Part shown: one piece after another, positions 33,294 to 38,614 of the stretch
Layout: every line of letters starts with the position of its first letter
Numbering within the stretch: the stretch's first letter is position 1
NCBI GenBank assembly: GCA_948330435.1
Contig: CAOJBY010000008.1
Span: 68,369 to 132,368, forward strand
Direction: 5' to 3'
DNA from: an uncultured Lachnoclostridium sp.
GTDB taxonomy: Bacteria; Bacillota; Clostridia; Lachnospirales; Lachnospiraceae
Length of the DNA: 64,000 bases
The notes under the pieces: model-generated
The model's input: the letters and a program-made list of their open reading frames with translations, nothing else
Database searches by the model: none
Told to the model about the DNA's origin: nothing
Program-made: the position numbers and the translations under genes

Positions 33294-33944
33294 TTATAAA
33301 AAAATCCCCTGATAAGATGGTTCTGCAGACCCTTTAGGTACACCAAATACATGGTACAGATTGCAAAAGGATTCCCTGCCTCTGGTATGCGCCATAGTAT
33401 GATGTATCCGGCAAAGCGCTATAATTTCATTTTTGCTGTCATCATAATGCATCCTATCATTTCCCATACCTATTGCGTCCAAATGATGAATATCTGCAGG
33501 TCTGCCGCAAATACAACATTTTTTATGATGGATGCAACTCACCATGTAGTTAAATATATCTCCCGTTCTCTCAAGACCACTCTCACGAAGCGGAATACTA
33601 TTTTCCAAGGCGAAGTCTATTATAATGTCCAAAAACTGTCTGGCCGTCTCAATAGAGCATGTGGCCAGACTAAACATTTCTTTCCCAGTCTTTTCTATGT
33701 ACAGGTACTTCATCCGTGCTTTTAGTTCATCCGGATAATAGCCTGTCCAGGCGGAAATATCACTCATCATGGCATAGATCTTTTTCCTCTGCTCCGGAGT
33801 AATAAACCGCCCATCAAAAACTGTCAGCTCCGCACTCCTGCTGCACTTTCGTTCCAACATCTCTTTCAACTGGCTTCCTGCTGCCCTCGCCCGAATTTCG
33901 GTGCTTCCGTTCCTCAGCTCCGCCTGCATAATTTCCACTTCCAT
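33294..33944 (-). CDS. Putative phage HNHc nuclease
   Basis: 216 residues with FDGRFITPEQRKKIYAMMSDISAWTGYYPDELKARMKYLY in the N-terminal half and a C-terminal zinc/HNH part CCICGRPADIHHLDAIGMGNDRMHYDDSKNEIIALCRIHHTMAHTRG. This is the putative HNHc nuclease family common in the early recombination region of Firmicutes phages. GAGGGG 7 bases before the ATG at 33942-33944 decides the start. Confidence 0.82.
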   Translation of the reverse strand: MEVEIMQAELRNGSTEIRARAAGSQLKEMLERKCSRSAELTVFDGRFITPEQRKKIYAMMSDISAWTGYYPDELKARMKYLYIEKTGKEMFSLATCSIETARQFLDIIIDFALENSIPLRESGLERTGDIFNYMVSCIHHKKCCICGRPADIHHLDAIGMGNDRMHYDDSKNEIIALCRIHHTMAHTRGRESFCNLYHVFGVPKGSAEPSYQGIFL

Positions 33945-34032
33945 CTGATTCACCCCTCGCCCTCTGACAATCACACTTTTCATCCGAATCTAAATTGGCT
34001 CCGCAGAAAGGGCACACCTTGTAAAAAGGCAT
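33814..34032 (-). CDS. Small zinc-ribbon phage protein
   Basis: 72 residues starting MPFYKVCPFCGANLDSDEKCDCQRARGE, a CxxC...CxC zinc ribbon seen at the N-terminus of many short phage proteins. The very strong AAGGAGGGG site supports the start. It overlaps the first 131 bases of the HNHc gene in another frame, so its C-terminal half may be low-constraint. Confidence 0.6.
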   Translation of the reverse strand: MPFYKVCPFCGANLDSDEKCDCQRARGESDGSGNYAGGAEERKHRNSGEGSRKPVERDVGTKVQQECGADSF

Positions 34033-34134
34033 TCACAATCCCCTCCTTTTCTGCTATAATTGGATTAAGTTCCAAATAGGCCCTTTCTGCTTCCCGGCAC
34101 GGGGCTTATTTTATTGCTTGTCCTTTCTGGCCAC

Positions 34135-34257
34135 TCATGCGGTGGCCTCCTGTTTATCTTCTTTCGGTTCAAGTATGATCTGAATATCATACCCTTCTTG
34201 CTCTCCCAGGAGCTCCGCAAGAAGATCTACAGCTTTCTGTATATCCAATCCTTCCAT
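34135..34257 (-). CDS. Small phage protein
   Basis: 40 residues: MEGLDIQKAVDLLAELLGEQEGYDIQIILEP... ending KEDKQEATA. AAAGGGG lies upstream of the ATG. The stop overlaps another ATG (ATGA) opening only 10 codons. Function unknown. The gap 34033-34134 shows no other gene. Confidence 0.45.
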   Translation of the reverse strand: MEGLDIQKAVDLLAELLGEQEGYDIQIILEPKEDKQEATA

Positions 34258-34328
34258 ACTGCTGCCCCTTTCCTTTTTTTAATTGTATGTATCACTGGTT
34301 GTACATCTTTACAGGTGCGCATCTGTAA

Positions 34329-34403
34329 TGGAGCCACCGGGATTCGAACCCGGATTCAGAGATTGGGGGAGGACTGATGCTCTGCCTATTGAGCTATGGC
34401 TCC
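34329..34403 (-). tRNA. tRNA-like gene with abnormal anticodon arm
   Basis: 75 nt on the minus strand. The acceptor stem GGAGCCA / TGGCTCC, D arm GCTC-AATAGGCA-GAGC and T arm CCGGG-TTCGAAT-CCCGG are perfect, but the anticodon arm (TCAG ... CTGA) closes a loop of about 14 nt rich in C, with 2 nt too many overall. No CCA is encoded. The anticodon cannot be read with confidence. It may be a decayed tRNA or a modified phage tRNA. Confidence 0.65.
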
Positions 34404-34456
34404 GAAGCCCCGAAGGGCTTTTCTTTGTGATTCTTGCTTCCTCGTTTTCTCCCTCT

Positions 34457-34498
34457 GTGATATAATTCTTGTACAGGTTATTGCAGTAGCCGAGTACA
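34457..34498 (+). promoter_or_regulatory. Promoter-hairpin element, copy A
   Basis: Extended -10 TGTGATATAAT (34457-34466 region) followed by GTACAGGTTATTGC and AGTAGCCGAGTAC, which pair (with G-U wobbles) as a hairpin at the likely 5' end of the transcript of the gene at 34517. Two related copies lie at 35107 and 35947. Confidence 0.65.
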
Positions 34499-34516
34499 TA
34501 AGAAAGGAATATCTCT

Positions 34517-34843
34517 ATGCAACTAACTAAAGATGCTAAATCCATTCTGTTTACCCTATATAAGGAATATGTTGATCGCAGAAAACACGGTTTTTCCAAA
34601 ACCTTTTCTAAAAATTTTGAAAGTTCCAAATCCGTCCATGAAAAATACTTTCCCAATTTAATATTTGAGGATGTTGATGGTACACTTTGGGAACTTTCTG
34701 ATAATAATTTCATTGACGGCTTTTCTGCTGATGGTTATATGTATACCTGCTGCTTATCCGATTACGCAATTTCTACATTGGAATCTCAACCCAAAGAAAT
34801 CTTTTTAAGCATCGCTGAATTTATCAGCAAGTTTATTCCATAA
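34517..34843 (+). CDS. Hypothetical protein driven by promoter-hairpin copy A
   Basis: 108 residues: MQLTKDAKSILFTLYKEYVDRRKHGFSKTFSKNFESSKSVHEKYFPNLIFEDVDGTLWELSDNNFIDGF. The first half looks like a winged helix followed by a small beta domain, but no family was recognised. AAAGGAA site upstream. It runs against the early operon and overlaps the 3' end of the Tad2-like gene by 39 bases tail to tail. Confidence 0.6.
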   Translation: MQLTKDAKSILFTLYKEYVDRRKHGFSKTFSKNFESSKSVHEKYFPNLIFEDVDGTLWELSDNNFIDGFSADGYMYTCCLSDYAISTLESQPKEIFLSIAEFISKFIP

Positions 34844-35059
34844 TTCCCAATCATCAGCCATTAAATCTTCTGCTGTCGGATTCCAGTTCCGGCAGGAGGA
34901 TTTTTCTTTGCCATCTTGATATTTGACTACAATACAGTTGTCATATGAATTAGTTGGTCTAATGAAAACATTGGAAAATCCTTTATCACTCCATATTCCT
35001 TTTCTGTAGATCATTCCTCCCTGCTCCATAGCCAATTTCACGGCCTCCGATATCACCAC
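34805..35059 (-). CDS. DUF2829 / Tad2-like protein (possible Thoeris inhibitor)
   Basis: 84 residues. SEAVKLAMEQGGMIYRKGIWSDKGFSNVFIRPTNSYDNCIVVKY...CRNWNPTAEDLMADDWELW follows the DUF2829 pattern: small N-terminal helix, R-x-W strand, and C-terminal W-x-P-T/S-xx-DLxADDW. Members of this family (Tad2) bind the cyclic ADP-ribose isomers made by TIR proteins and so block Thoeris defence. The start is GTG 8 bases after GGAGG, within a leader sequence repeated at two other genes. That this copy acts on such signals is inference. Confidence 0.8.
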   Translation of the reverse strand: MVISEAVKLAMEQGGMIYRKGIWSDKGFSNVFIRPTNSYDNCIVVKYQDGKEKSSCRNWNPTAEDLMADDWELWNKLADKFSDA

Positions 35060-35106
35060 CTATACCACCTCCTTCCCTAAATAATATCTGTCCGCTGGTT
35101 CTCTTT

Positions 35107-35150
35107 TGTGATATAATTCTCTGTACAGGCTATTGCTATAGCCTAGTACA
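35107..35150 (+). promoter_or_regulatory. Promoter-hairpin element, copy B
   Basis: TGTGATATAAT then GTACAGGCTAT-TGCT-ATAGCCTAGTAC, a nearly perfect hairpin directly after the -10. It precedes the membrane protein gene at 35171. Related to copies A and C. Confidence 0.7.
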
Positions 35151-35170
35151 AAATACAAAGGAGATATCAT

Positions 35171-35732
35171 ATGGATATATCTACAAAAGTCAACATAGCA
35201 CTTAGCATTCTTTCATTTATTCTCGCTTTAATTTCTTCGATTACCGTCATTATGACTTTGTATCAAAATAAAAAGCTAATTAAACAAAACAATCAAGCAC
35301 TCGAAACTTCTCTCCGCCCTTACATATCAATTTTTTTTGGACAACATTACAATCTGTGAGCAAAGCACTTTTTTTGTTTTTAAGAATTTCGGAAACTCTA
35401 CTGCAACAATTACAAAGTTTATATATGATGAGGTTCTAAAAGCCACCGATCAAGGCCATGAACTTTTTTCACAACAATTTGACAATGTTCTAAATATATC
35501 TCTGGCTCCAGGTCAATCAAAGATTCTGTACTATGATGTGACAAAACTTCTAGTCGATGAACTCAATTTTACTATTGGCTACACGAGCTCCGGAAAATAC
35601 TATGAAGAAACTACAAAAATAAATGTGAAAAATTATGCCCATATCCCAGTTACACGTCCCGAATCTCACATCGCAGATGGGTTCGAGCGTCAAGTTCAAA
35701 CTTTGCGAGAAATAACTGAACGCCTTATTTGA
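35171..35732 (+). pseudogene. Phage membrane-anchored protein interrupted by a frameshift
   Basis: Two frames form one protein of about 186 residues. The first (35171-35359) has an N-terminal membrane helix IALSILSFILALISSITVIMTLYQNKKLIKQNNQALETSLRPYISIFF. The second continues DNITICEQSTFFVFKNFGNSTATITKFIYDEVL to ITERLI. They meet at a run of eight T (35331-35338); removing one T joins them. The combined architecture (membrane helix, RPYISI, VKNFGNSxATI) is a common phage/host protein of unknown role. Either a real frameshift or slippage on the T run could apply. Confidence 0.7.
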
Positions 35733-35900
35733 TTAAGCGAGTATAAGCGCCACCAGTGCTGCTATCGCCCATGCCAGCAGCACTGGCGGGAAAGCTTTAT
35801 CACATATTTTAAGAACTTTATCTCCATATTTATCTACAAATTTACTAAGTTTACTGTCCTCATCACTTATTTTTTCAATTATTTCTGACATTCTTTTCAC
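35733..35900 (-). CDS. Small phage membrane protein
   Basis: 55 residues: a charged N-terminus (EKISDEDSKLSKFVDKYGDKVLKIC) and one C-terminal membrane helix (AFPPVLLAWAIAALVALILA). It starts with GTG in the same AAGGAGGTGGTATAGGTG leader as two other genes; an ATG three codons later is an alternative. The function is unknown. Confidence 0.55.
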   Translation of the reverse strand: MKRMSEIIEKISDEDSKLSKFVDKYGDKVLKICDKAFPPVLLAWAIAALVALILA

Positions 35901-35946
35901 CTATACCACCTCTTTCCTATAATGGTCTGTTCGCTGGCTCTCTTTT

Positions 35947-35988
35947 GTGATATACTTTATGTGCAGGCTCCTGTCAGAGCTGAGTACA
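35947..35988 (+). promoter_or_regulatory. Promoter-hairpin element, copy C
   Basis: TGTGATATACT then GTGCAGGCTC-CTGTCA-GAGCTGAGTAC. The stem (GCTC/GAGC) differs from copies A and B but still pairs, which supports a conserved RNA hairpin. It precedes the gene at 36006. Confidence 0.6.
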
Positions 35989-36005
35989 CAGAATGGAGTG
36001 TTTCT

Positions 36006-36161
36006 ATGAAAAAGAAATTTGATCCCGAAAAAATAGCTTTAGCCATTGTTGCTTCCTCATCTTATCAGCTATCTATATCTGAAAAAATAGAACTGTACAT
36101 GGACGCTTACGATGAAGCTATCGCTACCCTAAAGGATCTACAACCAGAAGAGGATTCCTAA
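36006..36161 (+). CDS. Small protein driven by promoter-hairpin copy C
   Basis: 51 residues: MKKKFDPEKIALAIVASSSYQLSISEKIELYMDAYDEAIATLKDLQPEEDS. Helical and acidic, with no family recognised. GGAG lies 7 bases before the ATG. It overlaps the minus-strand neighbour by 4 bases tail to tail. Confidence 0.55.
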   Translation: MKKKFDPEKIALAIVASSSYQLSISEKIELYMDAYDEAIATLKDLQPEEDS

Positions 36162-36382
36162 TTAATTTCAGAGAGCATAAGCAATATACGTGCCGCTTCT
36201 ATTCTGTCACTGCTTCTATCCACATCTTCTTTTAGACCTTGATATGCTCTTAGTGCTGCTATTAATGGAATTGCTACTTTTTTCTTTATTTCAAATACCT
36301 CACCTGTTTCATTGCAAGAAATCTTTACTGTTCCATCTCTCTCTGCTCTCATTTCTTGAGTTTCAAACCAGGGATCTCCCAC
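36158..36382 (-). CDS. Hypothetical phage protein
   Basis: 74 residues: MGDPWFETQEMRAERDGTVKISCNETGEVFEIKKKVAIPLIAALRAYQGLKEDVDRSSDRIEAARILLMLSEIN. Short beta part followed by helices. The GTG start follows directly on the stop of the upstream gene within the AAGGAGGTGGTATAGGTG leader. No family recognised. Confidence 0.55.
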   Translation of the reverse strand: MGDPWFETQEMRAERDGTVKISCNETGEVFEIKKKVAIPLIAALRAYQGLKEDVDRSSDRIEAARILLMLSEIN

Positions 36383-36532
36383 CTATACCACCTCCTTCCC
36401 CAACTCCTCCTCCATGTCCTGCCTTGCTTTCAGAGCATTAGCACTGCTCTCAATAATGATTAGGCTTGGACGATCTAATTGTTTCAGAATTTTGATTGTT
36501 GATGTAAGTCTATCTTTTTCTTCTTTTACCAT
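36383..36532 (-). CDS. First small gene of the leftward early operon
   Basis: 49 residues: MVKEEKDRLTSTIKILKQLDRPSLIIIESSANALKARQDMEEELGKEVV. AAGGAGG is 6 bases before the ATG. Its short length and position directly after the strong leftward promoter are typical of small phage early regulators; the function is unknown. Its last codons form part of the leader of the next gene. Confidence 0.55.
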   Translation of the reverse strand: MVKEEKDRLTSTIKILKQLDRPSLIIIESSANALKARQDMEEELGKEVV

Positions 36533-36556
36533 AAACATCCTCCTTTCATGTTTCAT

Positions 36557-36592
36557 TGAAAACATTATACGTCCCTATGAAAACATTGTCAA
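36557..36592 (-). promoter_or_regulatory. Leftward early promoter with repeated operators
   Basis: On the minus strand TTGACA (36587-36592), 17-base spacer, TATAAT (36564-36569): full consensus. TGAAAACATT occurs twice, at 36557-36566 and 36578-36587, exactly 21 bases apart and overlapping the -10 and -35. These are likely repressor operators of the lysis-lysogeny switch. Confidence 0.8.
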
Positions 36593-36603
36593 GAACTTTT
36601 TTG

Positions 36604-36632
36604 TTGACTATGTGACGTTTTTGTGATATGTT
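36604..36632 (+). promoter_or_regulatory. Rightward repressor promoter
   Basis: TTGACT (36604-36609), 17-base spacer, TATGTT (36627-36632), divergent from the early leftward promoter and upstream of the helix-turn-helix gene. The two promoters are about 45 bases apart. Confidence 0.6.
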
Positions 36633-36652
36633 TATTTCAACAGTTAAAGGAG

Positions 36653-37054
36653 GTGAAAAAAACGAAAGATCGGATTCACGAATTACGCAAAGCATTAAAA
36701 ATGACTCAAGAAGATTTTGGAAATAAAATTGGCGTTGCTCGAAACACAATTGCCAATTATGAATGTGGAAGAAGAATACCAACAAATGCTGTTATTAATT
36801 CTATTTGCATAATTTTTAACGTTAATGAAGAATGGTTAAAAAATGGTTTTGGTGAGATGTTTAAAGAAATCCCAGAAGAAGATGAAACGGCTGCTCTTCT
36901 GTCAGAACTGTTGGAGGACAATGGGAAGACTCCAACCTATGAGTTAATTAAAGGCATCATCCGTACTTACCAGCAATTAGATCCCAAGTCCCAAAATATA
37001 TTAAATGGGATAATTGAAAAAAGTTTTGAAAATATGAAAAAAGAAGAGAACTAA
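36653..37054 (+). CDS. CI-like phage repressor (XRE family)
   Basis: 133 residues. The N-terminal helix-turn-helix reads DRIHELRKALKMTQEDFGNKIGVARNTIANYECGRRIPTNAVINSICIIFNVNEEWLKNG, and the rest is a helical tail without a peptidase motif. It likely binds the TGAAAACATT repeats. The start is odd: the strong AAAGGAGGTG site is followed at ideal distance by ACG AAA GAT CGG, where relatives usually have ATG AAA GAT CG. In-frame GTG at 36653 overlaps the site and was used here. Confidence 0.85.
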   Translation: MKKTKDRIHELRKALKMTQEDFGNKIGVARNTIANYECGRRIPTNAVINSICIIFNVNEEWLKNGFGEMFKEIPEEDETAALLSELLEDNGKTPTYELIKGIIRTYQQLDPKSQNILNGIIEKSFENMKKEEN

Positions 37055-37176
37055 CGCTCTCTTCTCTGTAAATGCCGTTTAATAATTGTGTATAGTTGGA
37101 TTAGAAACCTGCGATCAGAATTATCAAGCATGTTAATCAAATCCACAATAACCCTTTTGTACTCTTCTCCACTCAT
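37051..37176 (-). CDS. Small phage protein
   Basis: 41 residues: MSGEEYKRVIVDLINMLDNSDRRFLIQLYTIIKRHLQRRER. AGGAGG upstream of the ATG. The pattern YKxxIxxLixxLdnxxxLxxIYxixxR is common in short proteins beside phage repressors. It overlaps the repressor stop by 4 bases, tail to tail. Confidence 0.6.
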   Translation of the reverse strand: MSGEEYKRVIVDLINMLDNSDRRFLIQLYTIIKRHLQRRER

Positions 37177-37249
37177 ATGTACTTGCCTCCTAATACGATA
37201 TTATTCTCATATCAAAAATACGAGCAAGTACAATAAAATCGCAAGGTTT

Positions 37250-37468
37250 TCAGCATTTGTCCGGTATATCGGACACAAGAGTGAAGAGTTGATACGGCGA
37301 TACAATAAGCGCCAGGGAAAGAAGGCATATGGTCCACACTGTGGGATGTGTTTTCCCATTTTCAATATCATTTATCTGTGTTTTACTCACTCCTGACAGC
37401 TCACTAAGCTTGCGGACCGACATATTTTGATTTACTCGTAATTCATAGATATGATAAGTTATTTTCAT
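37250..37468 (-). CDS. Second XRE-family regulator
   Basis: 72 residues: ITYHIYELRVNQNMSVRKLSELSGVSKTQINDIENGKTHPTVWTICLLSLALIVSPYQLF is a Cro/XRE helix-turn-helix with the typical SVRKLSELSGVSKTQINDIENGK core. GAGGTG 8 bases before the ATG. It lies across from the zinc-ribbon membrane gene, with a LexA-type box between them. It may be an accessory regulator of induction. Confidence 0.8.
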   Translation of the reverse strand: MKITYHIYELRVNQNMSVRKLSELSGVSKTQINDIENGKTHPTVWTICLLSLALIVSPYQLFTLVSDIPDKC

Positions 37469-37512
37469 CTTTTCACCTCGGTTTTATTGTTCCCAGGTAA
37501 AAAGAAAATATT

Positions 37513-37526
37513 AGAACATTTGTTCT
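37513..37526. promoter_or_regulatory. LexA/SOS box
   Basis: AGAACATTTGTTCT contains GAAC-ATTT-GTTC, a perfect match to the Firmicutes SOS box GAACNNNNGTTC, in the divergent region between the second XRE gene and the membrane protein gene. Confidence 0.7.
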
Positions 37527-37610
37527 CTTTCCATGATACTACATAACAGAAAATATTGCAATCGAAACTTTTCATGAAACATAGTAAGATATGCAAAGGA
37601 GATACATGTT

Positions 37611-38198
37611 ATGAAATGCCCAAAATGTGGAGGTAACCTCCGTCAAAGCAAAAAAGATCCAAGTTATGGCTTATGCGACAACTGCAAAAAGAAATACAAA
37701 TGGGTAGAGGAAGTTAAATCTGAAAAAAACAGCAACCTAAAAAAGAAATCCAATCCGAAAGCCATTGTAACAGTAATTATTGTGGGAATTATAGCTCTTT
37801 CTATAATATACGCTGTGACTCCTAAAAAGAAAAGTGATGAATATATACAGCAAGCCGATAGTTACTTCGAACAAATTAGTACTCTTGGAGAAAGCTATCA
37901 GGACATTTTACAAACTTGTATAGATGGAGAAATAACTACCGATGAATTTATGTCCCAGATGGGAGAGGCCAATAGCCAAATGATACAACTTACATCTGAT
38001 GTTCTCGCTCTTGACGAAACAAAATATTCAAAAAAAATTGCTGAAATAGGAAATTCATATAACGATATGGCGCATGAAATTATGAATTATATAAATCTTG
38101 GAGATTCTTCTGCTATTGATGAAATTTCAAGTCTCGCTGCTGATATTGTTTCCGATATAGAAGAACTTGATACCCTTAGAGCGCAAATAAAAAAATAA
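37611..38198 (+). CDS. Zinc-ribbon membrane protein
   Basis: 195 residues. The N-terminal zinc ribbon CPKCGGNLRQ...YGLCDNCKKKYKW (four Cys) is followed by a basic linker, one membrane helix (AIVTVIIVGIIALSIIYAV, about residues 52-70) and a helical extracytoplasmic domain of about 120 residues (YIQQADSYFEQISTLGESYQDILQTCIDGEITTDEF). GGAG 7 bases before the ATG. Such proteins are frequent in lysogenic regions of Firmicutes prophages and may alter the host surface or respond to stress; the LexA box lies about 85 bases upstream. Confidence 0.7.
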   Translation: MKCPKCGGNLRQSKKDPSYGLCDNCKKKYKWVEEVKSEKNSNLKKKSNPKAIVTVIIVGIIALSIIYAVTPKKKSDEYIQQADSYFEQISTLGESYQDILQTCIDGEITTDEFMSQMGEANSQMIQLTSDVLALDETKYSKKIAEIGNSYNDMAHEIMNYINLGDSSAIDEISSLAADIVSDIEELDTLRAQIKK

Positions 38199-38217
38199 TG
38201 TAACCTTTCGGGGTATC

Positions 38218-38246
38218 TTGCTTTTCCTTTTTGCATATGCTATAAT
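38218..38246 (+). promoter_or_regulatory. Promoter of the putative antitoxin RNA
   Basis: TTGCTT (38218-38223), 17-base spacer, TATAAT (38241-38246) with extended TG (TGCTATAAT). The transcript would start near 38253. Confidence 0.7.
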
Positions 38247-38252
38247 GCCGAT

Positions 38253-38345
38253 AGGCAAAAAAGAAATGGGAAGTCCATCTGGACGGAAGAACGAATCCCC
38301 GAACCGTGTTACCGCACAGTCCGGGGATTCTTCCTTTCTTTTTAC
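38253..38345 (+). ncRNA. Putative antitoxin small RNA
   Basis: About 90-nt transcript ended by a strong terminator: GAATCCCCG (38293-38301) pairs with CGGGGATTC (38322-38330), then TTCCTTTCTTTTT. It converges on the hydrophobic peptide gene 38367-38465, whose mRNA 3' end would overlap it, the layout of Bacillus-type type I antitoxins (for example txpA/RatA). No protein of its own is evident. Confidence 0.6.
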
Positions 38346-38366
38346 AGCGGCAAGGCACCCGCTAGG

Positions 38367-38465
38367 CTATTCGTTGTCCTTATGGTCGCCATCAAGCCAT
38401 TTGATGATGTAGTGGCAGGCTACACCAGCCGCAACGGCGGCTAAAAAAGAAATGAGAACTTCCAT
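38367..38465 (-). CDS. Putative type I toxin, short hydrophobic peptide
   Basis: 32 residues: MEVLISFLAAVAAGVACHYIIKWLDGDHKDNE. A single membrane helix followed by a charged tail is the type I toxin pattern. GGAGG 7 bases before the ATG, and a TTGTCG-18-TACAAT promoter upstream. It faces a small RNA gene. Membrane-disrupting activity is inferred, not shown by the sequence. Confidence 0.65.
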   Translation of the reverse strand: MEVLISFLAAVAAGVACHYIIKWLDGDHKDNE

Positions 38466-38511
38466 CCAAACACCTCCTTCCGTTGCCGGATATCGGTTGG
38501 ACAACATAGTT

Positions 38512-38541
38512 ATTGTACCATAATAATCTATATTTCGACAA
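38512..38541 (-). promoter_or_regulatory. Toxin gene promoter
   Basis: On the minus strand TTGTCG (38536-38541), 18-base spacer, TACAAT (38512-38517) with extended TGG upstream of the -10. Confidence 0.6.
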
Positions 38542-38614
38542 GCATTTGAATTCCTGCTGCCATCTGGCCGCAAAATGCTCGACATCGAGCATATACATAT
38601 ACAGGAGGACAATT

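Noticed and set aside
34309..34713. A 134-codon leftward frame across the tRNA-like gene
   Set aside because: It overlaps the tRNA-like sequence and runs antisense to the gene at 34517; no Shine-Dalgarno.
38218..38412. A 64-codon rightward frame
   Set aside because: It spans the small RNA terminator and the toxin gene complement; no ribosome site at its start and no protein-like composition.
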